A stretch of 64,000 nucleotides of DNA from contig NZ_CP107903.1 in assembly GCF_036013955.1 (NCBI RefSeq), positions 3,720,001-3,784,000 of the forward strand, given 5' to 3'. The translations under genes and the position numbers were made by a program. This document shows positions 25,496-34,587 of this stretch, one piece after another. The stretch's first letter is position 1. Each line of letters starts with the position of its first letter. The notes beneath the pieces are model-generated. The model made no database searches and was not told the DNA's origin. It was given only the letters and a program-made list of their open reading frames with translations. Source of the stretch: Streptomyces sp. NBC_00459 (lineage in GTDB: Bacteria > Actinomycetota > Actinomycetes > Streptomycetales > Streptomycetaceae).

Positions 25496-27343
25496 CTACT
25501 CCACCGTCACCGACTTCGCCAGGTTCCGGGGCTGGTCCACCTCGTTGCCCCGGGCCGTGGCCAGCTCACAGGCGAAGACCTGCAACGGCACGGTGGTGAC
25601 GAGCGGCTGCAGCAGGGTCGGGGTGGCCGGAACGCGGATCAGGTGGTCCGCGTACGGCACCACCGTCTCGTCCCCCTCCTCCGCGATGACGATGGTCCGC
25701 GCACCCCGGGCCCTGATCTCCTGGATGTTGGACACGATCTTGTCGTGGAGGACGGACCGCCCCCGCGGCGAAGGCACGACCACGACGACCGGCACGTCCT
25801 CCTCGATCAACGCGATGGGCCCGTGTTTCAGCTCACCGGCGGCAAAGCCCTCGGCGTGCATGTAGGCCAGTTCCTTCAGCTTGAGCGCGCCCTCCAGCGC
25901 CACCGGATACCCGACGTGCCGCCCCAGGAACAGCACCGTGTTCTTGTCGGCGAGCGAACGTGCCAGCTCACGCACGGGCTCCATGGTCTCCAGCACCCGC
26001 TCGACCTCACCGGAGATGTCCGCGAGGTCCCGCACGACGGCCCGGATCTCGTCGCCCCACTTGGTGCCGCGCACCTGCCCCAGATACAGGGCGACCAGAT
26101 AGCAGGCCACCAACTGCGTGAGGAACGCCTTGGTCGAGGCCACCGCGACCTCGGGCCCCGCGTGCGTGTACAGCACCGCGTCCGACTCGCGCGGGATCGT
26201 CGAGCCGTTGGTGTTGCAGACGGCCAGCACCTTGGCACCCTGCTCGCGGGCGTGCCGCAGCGCCATCAGGGTGTCCATGGTCTCGCCGGACTGGGAGATG
26301 GCGATGACCAGGGTCCGCGCGTCGAGGATGGGATCCCGGTACCGGAACTCGCTCGCCAGCTCGACCTCGCACGGAATGCGTGTCCAGTGCTCGATGGCGT
26401 ACTTGGCGATGAGCCCGGCGTGGAAGGCCGTACCGCATGCCACGACGACGACCTTCTCGACCTCCCGCAGCGCACTCGCGGGAATCCGCACCTCGTCGAG
26501 CGTCAGTGAGCCTGCCGCGTCGATACGGCCGAGCAGCGTGTCGGCGACGGCCTTGGGCTGCTCGGCGATCTCCTTGAGCATGAAGTAGTCGTAGCCACCC
26601 TTCTCCGCGGCCGACACATCCCAGTCGACGTGGTACGACCGCGCGTCCCCCGGACCGCCGTCGAAGCCCGTCACCGTGACCCCGTCCCGGCGCAGCTCCA
26701 CGACCTGGTCCTGACCCAGCTCGATCGCCGACCGTGTGTGGGCGATGAACGCGGCGACGTCCGAGGCGAGAAAGGCCTCGCCCTCCCCGACGCCCACCAC
26801 GAGCGGCGAGTTCCGCCGCGCCCCGACGACGACATCAGGCTCGTCGGCGTGCACGGCGACCAGCGTGAACGCACCCTCCAGCCGCCGGCAGACAAGCCGC
26901 ATCGCCTCGGCCAGATCGGCACACGCGGAGAACTCCTCGGCGAGCAGATGGGCGACGACCTCGGTGTCGGTCTCGGAGACGAGTTCGTGCCCCCGCTCGG
27001 CCAACTCGGCCCGCAGACAGGCGAAGTTCTCGATGATCCCGTTGTGGACGACTGCGACGCGCCCCGCGTTGTCGAGATGCGGATGGGCGTTGGCGTCGGT
27101 CGGCCCGCCGTGGGTGGCCCACCGGGTGTGCCCGATGCCCGTACCGCCGGCCGGCAGCGGCCGTTCGACGAGTTCCTTCTCCAGGTTGACGAGCTTCCCG
27201 GCCTTCTTGGCACCGGCCAGCCCGCCATCGGCCAGTACAGCCACCCCGGCCGAGTCGTACCCCCGGTACTCCAGCCGCTTCAGCCCGGCCATCACGACAT
27301 CGAGAGCCGACTGCGACCCCACATAACCCACGATTCCGCACAT
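25496..27343 (-). CDS. glmS: Glutamine:fructose-6-phosphate aminotransferase
   Basis: 615 residues from the ATG at 27343. The catalytic N-terminal Cys follows Met directly (MCGIVGYVG). The glutaminase domain includes GIGHTRWATHGGPTDANAHP. Two SIS isomerase domains follow (SQSGETMDTLMALRHAREQG; the family ending LAKSVTVE). It makes glucosamine-6-phosphate for peptidoglycan and other amino sugars; glmM, the next step, is 3 kb away. The frame is open far upstream, but the Cys must be residue 1 after Met removal. No glmS ribozyme is seen. Confidence 0.97.
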   Translation of the reverse strand: MCGIVGYVGSQSALDVVMAGLKRLEYRGYDSAGVAVLADGGLAGAKKAGKLVNLEKELVERPLPAGGTGIGHTRWATHGGPTDANAHPHLDNAGRVAVVHNGIIENFACLRAELAERGHELVSETDTEVVAHLLAEEFSACADLAEAMRLVCRRLEGAFTLVAVHADEPDVVVGARRNSPLVVGVGEGEAFLASDVAAFIAHTRSAIELGQDQVVELRRDGVTVTGFDGGPGDARSYHVDWDVSAAEKGGYDYFMLKEIAEQPKAVADTLLGRIDAAGSLTLDEVRIPASALREVEKVVVVACGTAFHAGLIAKYAIEHWTRIPCEVELASEFRYRDPILDARTLVIAISQSGETMDTLMALRHAREQGAKVLAVCNTNGSTIPRESDAVLYTHAGPEVAVASTKAFLTQLVACYLVALYLGQVRGTKWGDEIRAVVRDLADISGEVERVLETMEPVRELARSLADKNTVLFLGRHVGYPVALEGALKLKELAYMHAEGFAAGELKHGPIALIEEDVPVVVVVPSPRGRSVLHDKIVSNIQEIRARGARTIVIAEEGDETVVPYADHLIRVPATPTLLQPLVTTVPLQVFACELATARGNEVDQPRNLAKSVTVE

Positions 27344-27453
27344 GCTGCGCAGCCTACGAGCGAACACGCGCCACACCTGTGCACCGAGTGCCCGAAATCG
27401 GAAATTCCCGCCGGGAGCACGAAGGCCCCCGGCGGAGAGGGAATCCCGGTGGA

Positions 27454-28227
27454 TCAGGCGAGCTTGGCCAGCTGAGCGTCGACGATCTCCGTGGGGAAGT
27501 CGTAGTCCTTGCCGGTGGAGGCCGAGGCGAAGTTGACGGCGGGAACGTAGACGACGGTGGCGCCCTTGCGGACGACGACGGCCTTCATCGGAGCCTTCAG
27601 ACCGGCGTCCACGGTCACCGTCAGGGCGAGCGCCTCGTCCGCTCCTTCGGGCGCCGCGGTCCTGGTCACCTTCAGGGCGTCGCTCTTCGTGCCGGTCACC
27701 GTGTAGGAGAACCCGGCGGCGCACTTCTCGGCAGAGGTGTTCAGGTCCTTCATGGCCTGCTCCGCGCCGCCGTCCTCGTAGGAGGCCAGCGTGATGACGG
27801 CCTGCTCAAGGTCGAGGGCGGCGAGGAACTGGTCCTCGTCACTCGCCCCGGCGGCGGGCTTCTCGGCGTCGCCCTTCCAGGTCCGCTTCACCGTGGCCGC
27901 CGGCTTGCCGACGTAGGAACCGGACTGGAGGTACGCCAGCGGCACGCAGGCCGCGTCGTCCGACGACACCTTGTCCTGCGCGATGTCGTCCTTGGCCGGC
28001 ACCTTCTCGGTGAGGGTCCCGCTCTTCACATCCGCCTGGACGAGGGCGACCTTCGCCAACTCGGCGGCGGTGAGCGCCTTGGCTGCGGTCTTGCCCTCGC
28101 CGGCCTTGTCGCCTCCGCCGGCTGCCTCGGCGGCGGGTTCGGGAGCGCTGCCGCAGGCGGTGCCGAGAAAGGCGAGCGCGGCGACGGAGGCGGTGAGGGC
28201 GGTACGGCGAACGACGGTGGATCTCAA
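27454..28227 (-). CDS. Secreted lipoprotein of unknown function
   Basis: 257 residues from a TTG at 28227 (weak ribosome-binding site; the start is uncertain). A signal peptide with lipobox LGTAC is followed by an acidic, Ala-rich linker and a soluble domain with three Cys (e.g. DDAACVPLAYLQ, AEKCAAGFSYTV). No enzyme motif was recognised. It lies between glmS and coaA, as a lipoprotein gene also does in related genomes as far as I recall. Confidence 0.7.
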   Translation of the reverse strand: MRSTVVRRTALTASVAALAFLGTACGSAPEPAAEAAGGGDKAGEGKTAAKALTAAELAKVALVQADVKSGTLTEKVPAKDDIAQDKVSSDDAACVPLAYLQSGSYVGKPAATVKRTWKGDAEKPAAGASDEDQFLAALDLEQAVITLASYEDGGAEQAMKDLNTSAEKCAAGFSYTVTGTKSDALKVTRTAAPEGADEALALTVTVDAGLKAPMKAVVVRKGATVVYVPAVNFASASTGKDYDFPTEIVDAQLAKLA

Positions 28228-28402
28228 GGAAGAAGGCTCTTTCTCTTCGGATTCTCTGTGCGTGCTCCAGGCATGCTTTACGCGCACTTTACTCAAAGCC
28301 TCCACGCAAATGATCGACAAACTACTGTTCGATACCCGTCCGTGACACCGGGCGTGACGCACTCCACCCCCCACCCCGTCCACACTCCCGTAACAATGGA
28401 CT

Positions 28403-29392
28403 GTGATCTCTCCGGTCTCCTCGATGCCCCGGAGCGCCCACCGGCAGCGGCCGGAGGCGACTCCCTACGTCGACCTCACCCGTGCCGAGTGGAGTGCGCT
28501 GCGCGACAAGACGCCGCTTCCCCTCACCGCCGAGGAGGTGGAGAAACTGCGCGGCCTGGGCGATGTCATCGACCTGGACGAGGTGCGGGACATCTACCTC
28601 CCGCTCTCCCGCCTCCTCAACCTCTACATCGGCGCCACGGACGGGCTCAGAGGAGCTCTGAACACCTTCCTGGGCGAACAGGGCGCCCAGACCGGCACCC
28701 CGTTCGTCATAGGAGTCGCGGGGTCCGTGGCCGTCGGGAAATCCACCGTCGCCCGACTCCTCCAGGCGCTGCTCTCCCGCTGGCCCGAACACCCCCGCGT
28801 CGAACTGGTGACCACCGACGGCTTCCTGCTCCCCACCGAGGAGCTGACAGCCCGCGGCCTGATGTCACGCAAGGGCTTCCCCGAGTCGTACGACCGCCGG
28901 GCCCTCACCCGCTTCGTCGCGGACATCAAGGCGGGAAAGGACGAGGTCACGGCCCCCGTCTACTCCCACCTCATCTACGACATCGTCCCCGACAAGAAGC
29001 TCACGGTCCGCCGCCCCGACATCCTGATCGTCGAGGGCCTGAACGTCCTCCAGCCGGCCCTCCCCGGCAGCGACGGCCGCACCCGCGTCGGCCTCGCCGA
29101 CTACTTCGACTTCAGCGTGTACGTCGACGCCCGCCCCGAGGACATCGAGCGCTGGTACCTCAACCGCTTCCGACGGCTGCGCGAGACGGCGTTCCAGAAC
29201 CCGTCCTCGTACTTCCGCAAGTACACGCAGGTGTCGGAGGAGGAGGCCCTGGACTACGCGCGCACCACCTGGCGCACCATCAACAAGGTGAACCTCCTGG
29301 AGAACGTGGCACCCACCCGGGGCCGCGCCACCCTCATCATCCGCAAGGGCCAGGACCACAAGGTGCAGCGTCTCAGCCTGCGCAAGCTGTAA
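28403..29392 (+). CDS. coaA: Type I pantothenate kinase
   Basis: 329 residues. P-loop GVAGSVAVGKST at 104-115, then VTTDGFLLP, KGFPESYD, YSHLIYDIVP and the C-terminal RFRRLRETAFQNPSSYF. It phosphorylates pantothenate, the first step to coenzyme A, in the cytoplasm. The GTG start at 28403 has no Shine-Dalgarno sequence, and a -10-like TAACAAT (28391-28397) ends six bases before it, so the mRNA may be leaderless. Confidence 0.95.
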   Translation: MISPVSSMPRSAHRQRPEATPYVDLTRAEWSALRDKTPLPLTAEEVEKLRGLGDVIDLDEVRDIYLPLSRLLNLYIGATDGLRGALNTFLGEQGAQTGTPFVIGVAGSVAVGKSTVARLLQALLSRWPEHPRVELVTTDGFLLPTEELTARGLMSRKGFPESYDRRALTRFVADIKAGKDEVTAPVYSHLIYDIVPDKKLTVRRPDILIVEGLNVLQPALPGSDGRTRVGLADYFDFSVYVDARPEDIERWYLNRFRRLRETAFQNPSSYFRKYTQVSEEEALDYARTTWRTINKVNLLENVAPTRGRATLIIRKGQDHKVQRLSLRKL

Positions 29393-29442
29393 CCGGGCCC
29401 CGCCACAACACTCGCCGCACACGGCCCGGTTACCCTGCCCCC

Positions 29443-30381
29443 ATGCTCCACCTACGCCTCATCACCCCGGCCGACAGAACGAACGACGTGGTCCAGCTGA
29501 TCGGGAAGACGGTCGGCACGACCCACCTCGTCGTCCTGCCCGGCGCCGCGCGCAACCCCGCCGGGGACGTCGTGATGTGTGACGTGGCCCGGGAGGCGGG
29601 CGACGAACTCATCGCCGGGCTGCGGGAGTTGGACCTGGACGTGACCGGTTCGATCGCCGTGGAGAACATCGACCTGTCACTCTCCGAGCACGCCGACAAA
29701 GCGGAGAAGGACGCGCCCGGCGAGGGCGCGGACGCGGTCCTGTGGGAGCACCTCGCGGACGCGACGCACGAGGAGTCGACGCTGTCGATCACCTACGTCG
29801 CCTTCATCACGCTCGCCACGATGATCGCGGCCTGCGGTGTGGTCCTCGACAACGCGATCCTGATCGTGGGCGCGATGGCGGTGGGCCCGGAGTTCGGCCC
29901 CCTGGCCGGCCTGAGCACAGCCCTCGTCCAACGCCGCCCGAGACTGGCGGCCCGCTCCCTGATCGCCCTGCTGGTGGGCTTCGCGGCGGCGATGCTGGTG
30001 ACGGTCGGTTTCAGCTACTTCATGGACGCGGTCGGCCTGTTCACCGAGGCGAAACTGGAGGCGGAGCGCCCCAACACGGGCTTTGTCTACGCCTACGACT
30101 GGTTCTCGTTCGTCGTGGCGGTCCTGGCAGGCATTGCCGGCACCCTCTCCCTGACGTCGGCGAAGTCCGGCGCCCTGGTAGGTGTCGCGATCTCCGTGAC
30201 AACGATCCCGGCCGCCGCGAACGCGGCAGTGGCCCTGAGCTACGGCGACACCACCCAGACCACGGGCTCCACCATCCAGCTCCTCCTGAACCTCCTGGGC
30301 ATCATCCTGGCCGCCACCCTCACGCTGCTGGCCCAGAAATGGCTGTGGAACACCCAAAGAAAAACAAGCCGAGCTTCCTGA
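29443..30381 (+). CDS. DUF389 membrane protein
   Basis: 312 residues. A soluble N-terminal domain of about 115 residues precedes about six membrane helices. The DUF389 hallmark region is visible (LATMIAACGVVLDNAILIVG, AMAVGPEFGPLAGLSTALV). Function in the family is unknown. A TACCCT hexamer at 29431-29436 lies seven bases before the ATG and there is no ribosome-binding site, again suggesting a leaderless message. It is 50 bp downstream of coaA. Confidence 0.8.
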   Translation: MLHLRLITPADRTNDVVQLIGKTVGTTHLVVLPGAARNPAGDVVMCDVAREAGDELIAGLRELDLDVTGSIAVENIDLSLSEHADKAEKDAPGEGADAVLWEHLADATHEESTLSITYVAFITLATMIAACGVVLDNAILIVGAMAVGPEFGPLAGLSTALVQRRPRLAARSLIALLVGFAAAMLVTVGFSYFMDAVGLFTEAKLEAERPNTGFVYAYDWFSFVVAVLAGIAGTLSLTSAKSGALVGVAISVTTIPAAANAAVALSYGDTTQTTGSTIQLLLNLLGIILAATLTLLAQKWLWNTQRKTSRAS

Positions 30382-30382
30382 G

Positions 30383-30406
30383 AGGGGCAAGCACGGACGT
30401 GCCCCT
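30383..30406. terminator. Hairpin after the DUF389 gene
   Basis: AGGGGCA (30383-30389) pairs with TGCCCCT (30400-30406), ten-base loop, immediately after the stop at 30381. It borders the dispersed repeat that follows. Confidence 0.5.
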
Positions 30407-30408
30407 AC

Positions 30409-30449
30409 AGGGGCGCGGGGAACTGCGCGACAAGCCACAACGAACCCGC
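30409..30449 (+). repeat. Dispersed Streptomyces intergenic repeat, copy 2
   Basis: The core GGGGCGCGGGGAACTGCGCG is followed by ACAAGCCACAACG and ACCCGC. Copy 3 at 36197 shares nearly all of it. It lies between convergent genes (DUF389 and glmM). Confidence 0.75.
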
Positions 30450-30494
30450 GGCCCGCAGCGAGCCAGATCCCCACCCCCGAACCCGGCCCGCCAA

Positions 30495-31853
30495 CTACCC
30501 AAGCGCGGACTTCACCACATCCGCCAACCGCCCAGCCACAGACCGAGCCTGATCAATATCAGCAGCCTCGACCATCACCCGAACCAACGGCTCGGTCCCG
30601 GAAGGCCGCAACAACACCCGCCCCGTAGCCCCGAGTTCCCGCTCGGCCTCGGCCACCGCAGCAGCCAGCTCCACGGACGACCCCACCCGGGTCCGGTCCA
30701 CGTCAGGCACATTCACCAGCACCTGCGGCAACCGCACCATCACCCCGGCCAGATCCTTCAGCGTACGACCGGTCTGCGCGACCCGAGCCGCCAGCAGCAG
30801 CCCCGTCAGCGTCCCGTCGCCGGTGGTCGCGTGATCCGAGATGATCACGTGCCCGGACTGCTCACCGCCCAGCGCGTACCCGTGCTCCTTCATCTCCTCC
30901 AGCACATAGCGGTCCCCGACCGCCGTCTGGATCAGAGACAGCCCTTCCCGCTCCATCGCCAGCTTGAAGCCCAGGTTGGACATCACCGTCGCGACCACGG
31001 TGTCGGCACGCAGTACGCCACGCTCCCGCATCGCCAGCGCGAGTACGGCCATGATCTGGTCGCCGTCCACCTCCTCACCGGTGTGGTCGACGGCGAGGCA
31101 GCGGTCGGCGTCACCGTCGTGGGCGATGCCGAGGTCGGCGCCGTGTTCGAGGACGGCGGCCTGGAGCTTGCCGAGGTGGGTGGAGCCGCAGCCGTCGTTG
31201 ATGTTGAGGCCGTCCGGCTCCGCGCCGATGGTGACGATCTCGGCGCCGGCCCGGGTGAACACCTCGGGCGAGACCAGGCTGGCAGCGCCGTGCGCCTCGT
31301 CCAGTACGACCTTCAGACCGTCCAGCCGGTTCGGGAGCACCCCGACGAGATGGCTGACGTACCGCTCGAAGCCCTCGTCGTACGACCGCACCCGGCCCAC
31401 GCCACCGCCCGTCGGACGGTCCCAGGGAGCGCCGGTGCGGTGCTCCTCGTACACGGCCTCGATCCGCTCCTCCAGCTCGTCGTCGAGTTTGTGACCCCCG
31501 CGGGCCAGGAACTTGACGCCGTTGTCCGGCATGGCGTTGTGGCTGGCCGAGAGCATCACGCCGAGGTCGGCTTCCAGCTCGGCGGTGAGGAACGCCACCG
31601 CCGGGGTGGGCAGCACACCGACGAGCAGGACGTCGACGCCCGCGCTGGCGAGGCCCGCGACCACGGCGGCCTCCAGGAACTCCCCTGACGCACGTGGGTC
31701 CCGTCCGACCACGGCGACCGGCCGGTGGCCCTCGAACGAACCCGCCTCGCCGAGTACATGGGCCGCCGCGACGGACAGGCCGAGAGCCAGCTCGGCCGTC
31801 AGGTCCACGTTGGCGACACCGCGCACGCCGTCCGTGCCGAAGAGTCGTCCCAC
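30495..31853 (-). CDS. glmM: Phosphoglucosamine mutase
   Basis: 452 residues. The phosphoserine loop is LSASHNAMPDNG with catalytic S104. The metal loop reads AHDGDADRC. The C-terminal phosphate-binding loop reads RPSGTEPLVRVMVEA. It converts glucosamine-6-phosphate to the 1-phosphate, the step after GlmS. It follows rplM-rpsI on the same strand behind a terminator. Confidence 0.97.
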   Translation of the reverse strand: MGRLFGTDGVRGVANVDLTAELALGLSVAAAHVLGEAGSFEGHRPVAVVGRDPRASGEFLEAAVVAGLASAGVDVLLVGVLPTPAVAFLTAELEADLGVMLSASHNAMPDNGVKFLARGGHKLDDELEERIEAVYEEHRTGAPWDRPTGGGVGRVRSYDEGFERYVSHLVGVLPNRLDGLKVVLDEAHGAASLVSPEVFTRAGAEIVTIGAEPDGLNINDGCGSTHLGKLQAAVLEHGADLGIAHDGDADRCLAVDHTGEEVDGDQIMAVLALAMRERGVLRADTVVATVMSNLGFKLAMEREGLSLIQTAVGDRYVLEEMKEHGYALGGEQSGHVIISDHATTGDGTLTGLLLAARVAQTGRTLKDLAGVMVRLPQVLVNVPDVDRTRVGSSVELAAAVAEAERELGATGRVLLRPSGTEPLVRVMVEAADIDQARSVAGRLADVVKSALG

Positions 31854-31895
31854 TGGTGTCCTCCGAAGATGCTGGGAATGTGCGCACTGTACGTA

Positions 31896-31940
31896 GTACG
31901 GCTCATGCGCTGAGGGGCCTGTGTGTCGTACGGCTCATGC
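31896..31940. repeat. 13-bp direct repeat upstream of glmM
   Basis: GTACGGCTCATGC occurs at 31896-31908 and 31928-31940, 32 bp apart (three helical turns). It is 43-87 bp upstream of the glmM start and might be a regulator site. Confidence 0.4.
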
Positions 31941-32079
31941 CGAGTGTCCATGCCGGACCTGCCTACGTATATCCCCTGTGCCTGTTTCCAGGCTGTCGGG
32001 AACGATCCCCGAACCTGTGCCGCAGGCCTGTGATAGGTAGCCATGAGCCTCTGAAAAGTAACGTCCCCTGTAAACGAAC

Positions 32080-32111
32080 CGCCCCGACGGCACGGAAGTG
32101 CCGCCGGGGCG
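32080..32111 (-). terminator. Intrinsic terminator after rpsI
   Basis: Arms CGCCCCG-A-CGGCAC (32080-32093) and GTGCCG-C-CGGGGCG (32098-32111) form a 13-bp stem with one mismatch and a GGAA loop (TTCC in the transcript). A moderately T-rich stretch follows on the minus strand, about 40 bp after the rpsI stop. Confidence 0.75.
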
Positions 32112-32152
32112 ATGCGTACGAGACGTGTGAAACGTCCGAGAACAGCGAGCGA

Positions 32153-32689
32153 TTAACGCTTGCTGTACTGCGGGGCCTTGCGGGCCTTCTTGAGACCGGC
32201 CTTCTTGCGCTCGACCGCACGGTCGTCGCGACGGAGGAAGCCGGCCTTCTTGAGGGCGCCGCGGTTGTTGTCCACGTCGGCCTCGTTCAGCGCGCGGGCC
32301 ACACCGAGGCGCAGGGCGCCGGCCTGGCCGGAGACGCCGCCACCCGTGATGCGGGCGACAACGTCGTAGCGGTTGTCGAGCTCGAGCACCTTGAAGGGCT
32401 CGTTGACTTCCTGCTGGTGCACCTTGTTGGGGAAGTAGTCCTCAAGGGTGCGACCGTTGATCTTCCACTTGCCGGTGCCCGGGACGATCCGGACGCGGGC
32501 GATGGCGTTCTTGCGACGGCCCAGGCCGGCGGCCGGCTGCGGGTCGCCGAAGCGACCGTCAAGGGCCTCCACGTACTCGCCCTCGACGACGGGCGCCTCG
32601 GACTCGGTGGTGTAGCTCTCGACGTCGGCGTTCTCGAACTCGACATCGGCGTTCTCGTCGAGCGGCTGCTCGACAGTGGTCTCGGCCAC
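32153..32689 (-). CDS. rpsI: Ribosomal protein S9
   Basis: 178 residues. An acidic N-terminal extension of about 50 residues (as in other Streptomyces) precedes the core, which starts near GLGRRKNAIARVRIVPG. The C-terminus KKARKAPQYSKR contains the conserved tail that reaches the P-site tRNA. It is cotranscribed with rplM, 42 bp upstream. Confidence 0.97.
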   Translation of the reverse strand: MAETTVEQPLDENADVEFENADVESYTTESEAPVVEGEYVEALDGRFGDPQPAAGLGRRKNAIARVRIVPGTGKWKINGRTLEDYFPNKVHQQEVNEPFKVLELDNRYDVVARITGGGVSGQAGALRLGVARALNEADVDNNRGALKKAGFLRRDDRAVERKKAGLKKARKAPQYSKR

Positions 32690-32731
32690 GATTCTCCTCA
32701 GAATTCTTTACGTCTTAGGGGGTGGCCGGAA

Positions 32732-33175
32732 CTACTGCGCGACCTGGGTGATCTCGAACGGCACCGGCTGCTGGGCAGCGTGGGGGTGCTGGTCGCCCGA
32801 GTAGACCTTCAGCTTCGACAGGCACTGACGGCCCAGGGTGTTCTTGGGGATCATGCCCTTGATGGCCTTCTCGACGGCCTTCTCGGGGTTCTTCGCCAGA
32901 AGCTCGTCGTAACGGACGGAGCGGAGACCACCCGGGTAACCGGAGTGGCGGTACGCCATCTTCTGGGTCTTCTTGTTGCCGGAGAGGTGCACCTTGTCGG
33001 CGTTGATGATGATGACGAAGTCACCAGCGTCGACGTGGGGCGCGTAAATCGGCTTGTGCTTGCCGCGCAGAATGTTCGCGGCAGTGGTGGCCAGACGGCC
33101 CAGGACGACATCCTGGGCGTCGATGACGTACCACTGGCGAGTGATGTCGCCGGGCTTAGGGCTGAACGTACGCAC
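32732..33175 (-). CDS. rplM: Ribosomal protein L13
   Basis: 147 residues with VIDAQDVVLGRLATTAANIL, GDFVIIINADKVHLSGNK and the C-terminal LKVYSGDQHPHAAQQP. It is an early-assembling 50S protein and the first gene of the rplM-rpsI operon. Confidence 0.97.
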   Translation of the reverse strand: MRTFSPKPGDITRQWYVIDAQDVVLGRLATTAANILRGKHKPIYAPHVDAGDFVIIINADKVHLSGNKKTQKMAYRHSGYPGGLRSVRYDELLAKNPEKAVEKAIKGMIPKNTLGRQCLSKLKVYSGDQHPHAAQQPVPFEITQVAQ

Positions 33176-33603
33176 TTCGTAGCCTTCGCTTCTTCAGTGG
33201 ATGGGTCCTGACACATGGCATCACTGAAGCGATCGTGCAGCTGGGGACGACAGTGCCGGGAACGCTGCCCGTATGCCGCCCACTGGAAACTGCTCCAGGG
33301 AACCTACGTAAGGGCTTCTCGTGTGAGAACGACCAAGCCGATACGCATAACGAACGCCCAGGCTACCCGCGCGGCCCCGGACGGGTCAAAACGAGCCCGG
33401 CGGGCACCGGACGACAGCAGGCGGACGGCCACGCGCGGACCCGCCCAACGACCGCCGCAACGGACAGTACGGGCCGGTGCGTGAGAAACCCTGCTGAACC
33501 CCGACCGAACCCCGACCCGGCCCCGACGGCGTTGCCCCTGTGGCACATGAGAAGGCCCTGAGACGCATCGGCACAGGGGTTGCACGGCGTCTAAGATGCG
33601 CCC
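33176..33603. promoter_or_regulatory. 428-bp divergent region rplM / membrane protein
   Basis: No gene. The left part is the rplM leader with a hairpin at 33193-33230. The right end has TAAGAT (33592-33597) seven bases before the ATG of the plus-strand gene. The middle (33300-33540) shows no clear signal to me. Confidence 0.5.
33193..33230 (-). promoter_or_regulatory. Candidate L13 leader hairpin
   Basis: CTTCAGTG (33193-33200) and CACTGAAG (33223-33230) form a perfect 8-bp stem, extendable by ATG/CAT with one bulged base, 18 bp upstream of the rplM start. Such a leader helix would suit autogenous control of rplM-rpsI, but the target protein is inferred. Confidence 0.45.
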
Positions 33604-34554
33604 ATGAGCTTTGGGCAGGGGGGACCTCAGTGGGATCCCTGGAAACCGAATACCCCGCAACAACCGTGGGACGACCAGAGCGGCCGGACCTCTCAGCCGT
33701 CATGGGAAGACCAGACCGGCCGGGCCCCGCAGCAGCAGCCGTGGGCCGGCCAGTTCGGCGGCCAGGCCCCCGACTGGGCGGCGCTCGCCGACGCCTCCGA
33801 GACCCGTAACAGACGCCGCAGACTCCTGCTGATCGTCGGGGCCGCGGTGGCCACCGTCGGCGTGGGCGCGGCCGTGGCGATGGCCGTGGTCAACGCGGAC
33901 GGCGACAGCCAGGCCTCCAACAAACCGACCTCCGGCCTGCCCGCCACCGCGGACATCCCCAGCGACACCGCCTCGACGCCGTCGTTCGCGCCGACGAGCG
34001 CGCCGCCGCCGCTGGATCCGAAGGACTTCATATCCAGTGTGAAGAAGGACACGGCGCCGCTGAGCCCGGAGACCCTCTTCCCCGGTACCCAGCTGACGAT
34101 GGGCGAGCGCCTCTACAAGAAGGGTCCGACCGCCGACACCAAGAACTGCGCGTCGGCCGCGAAGAACACCCTCCCGAAGATCCTCACGGACAACGGGTGC
34201 ACACGCTTCCTGCGCGTCACGTACAGCAAGGACGGCATCGCGGTCACAGTCGGCGTGGCCGTCTTCGACACCGAGGCGCAGGCCACGAAGGTCAAGGCCA
34301 CGGCGGACAAGAAGAGCATCGTCGAGTCCCTGTCCGGCGGCGGTGTCCCGACCTTCTGCCGCGCGGCGATCTGCCGCTCGACGACCAACTCCTACGGCCG
34401 CTACGCCTACTTCACGATCGCCGGCTTCACCGACGGCAAGAACGTGACGACGAAGAGCACGGCGGTCTTCACCACGGGCGACGACCTGGGTGAGTTCGCC
34501 TTCCGCCAGATCAGGCGCCGCGGCGAGGCCCAGGCTTCGGCGGCCAGCCAGTAG
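33604..34554 (+). CDS. Membrane-anchored protein of unknown function
   Basis: 316 residues. A Pro/Gln/Trp-rich cytoplasmic N-terminus (about 65 residues) is followed by RNRRRRLL and one membrane span (LLLIVGAAVATVGVGAAVAM). The outer part has a Ser/Pro-rich linker and a domain with four Cys (TKNCASAAK, DNGCTRF, FCRAAICRS). No family was recognised. A TAAGAT -10 hexamer lies seven bases from the ATG without a ribosome-binding site, so it may be leaderless. Confidence 0.75.
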   Translation: MSFGQGGPQWDPWKPNTPQQPWDDQSGRTSQPSWEDQTGRAPQQQPWAGQFGGQAPDWAALADASETRNRRRRLLLIVGAAVATVGVGAAVAMAVVNADGDSQASNKPTSGLPATADIPSDTASTPSFAPTSAPPPLDPKDFISSVKKDTAPLSPETLFPGTQLTMGERLYKKGPTADTKNCASAAKNTLPKILTDNGCTRFLRVTYSKDGIAVTVGVAVFDTEAQATKVKATADKKSIVESLSGGGVPTFCRAAICRSTTNSYGRYAYFTIAGFTDGKNVTTKSTAVFTTGDDLGEFAFRQIRRRGEAQASAASQ

Positions 34555-34587
34555 TACACCCCAGCAGCCCCCTCCCGCTCCGGCTCC

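Noticed and set aside
24425..27495. glmS ribozyme or other riboswitch near glmS
   Set aside because: No glmS ribozyme core or known riboswitch landmark was seen; Streptomyces are not expected to have one.
27344..27724. N-terminal extension of glmS
   Set aside because: The enzyme must begin MCGIVG so that Cys becomes the N-terminal nucleophile. The extra sequence is Arg-rich and lies opposite the lipoprotein gene.
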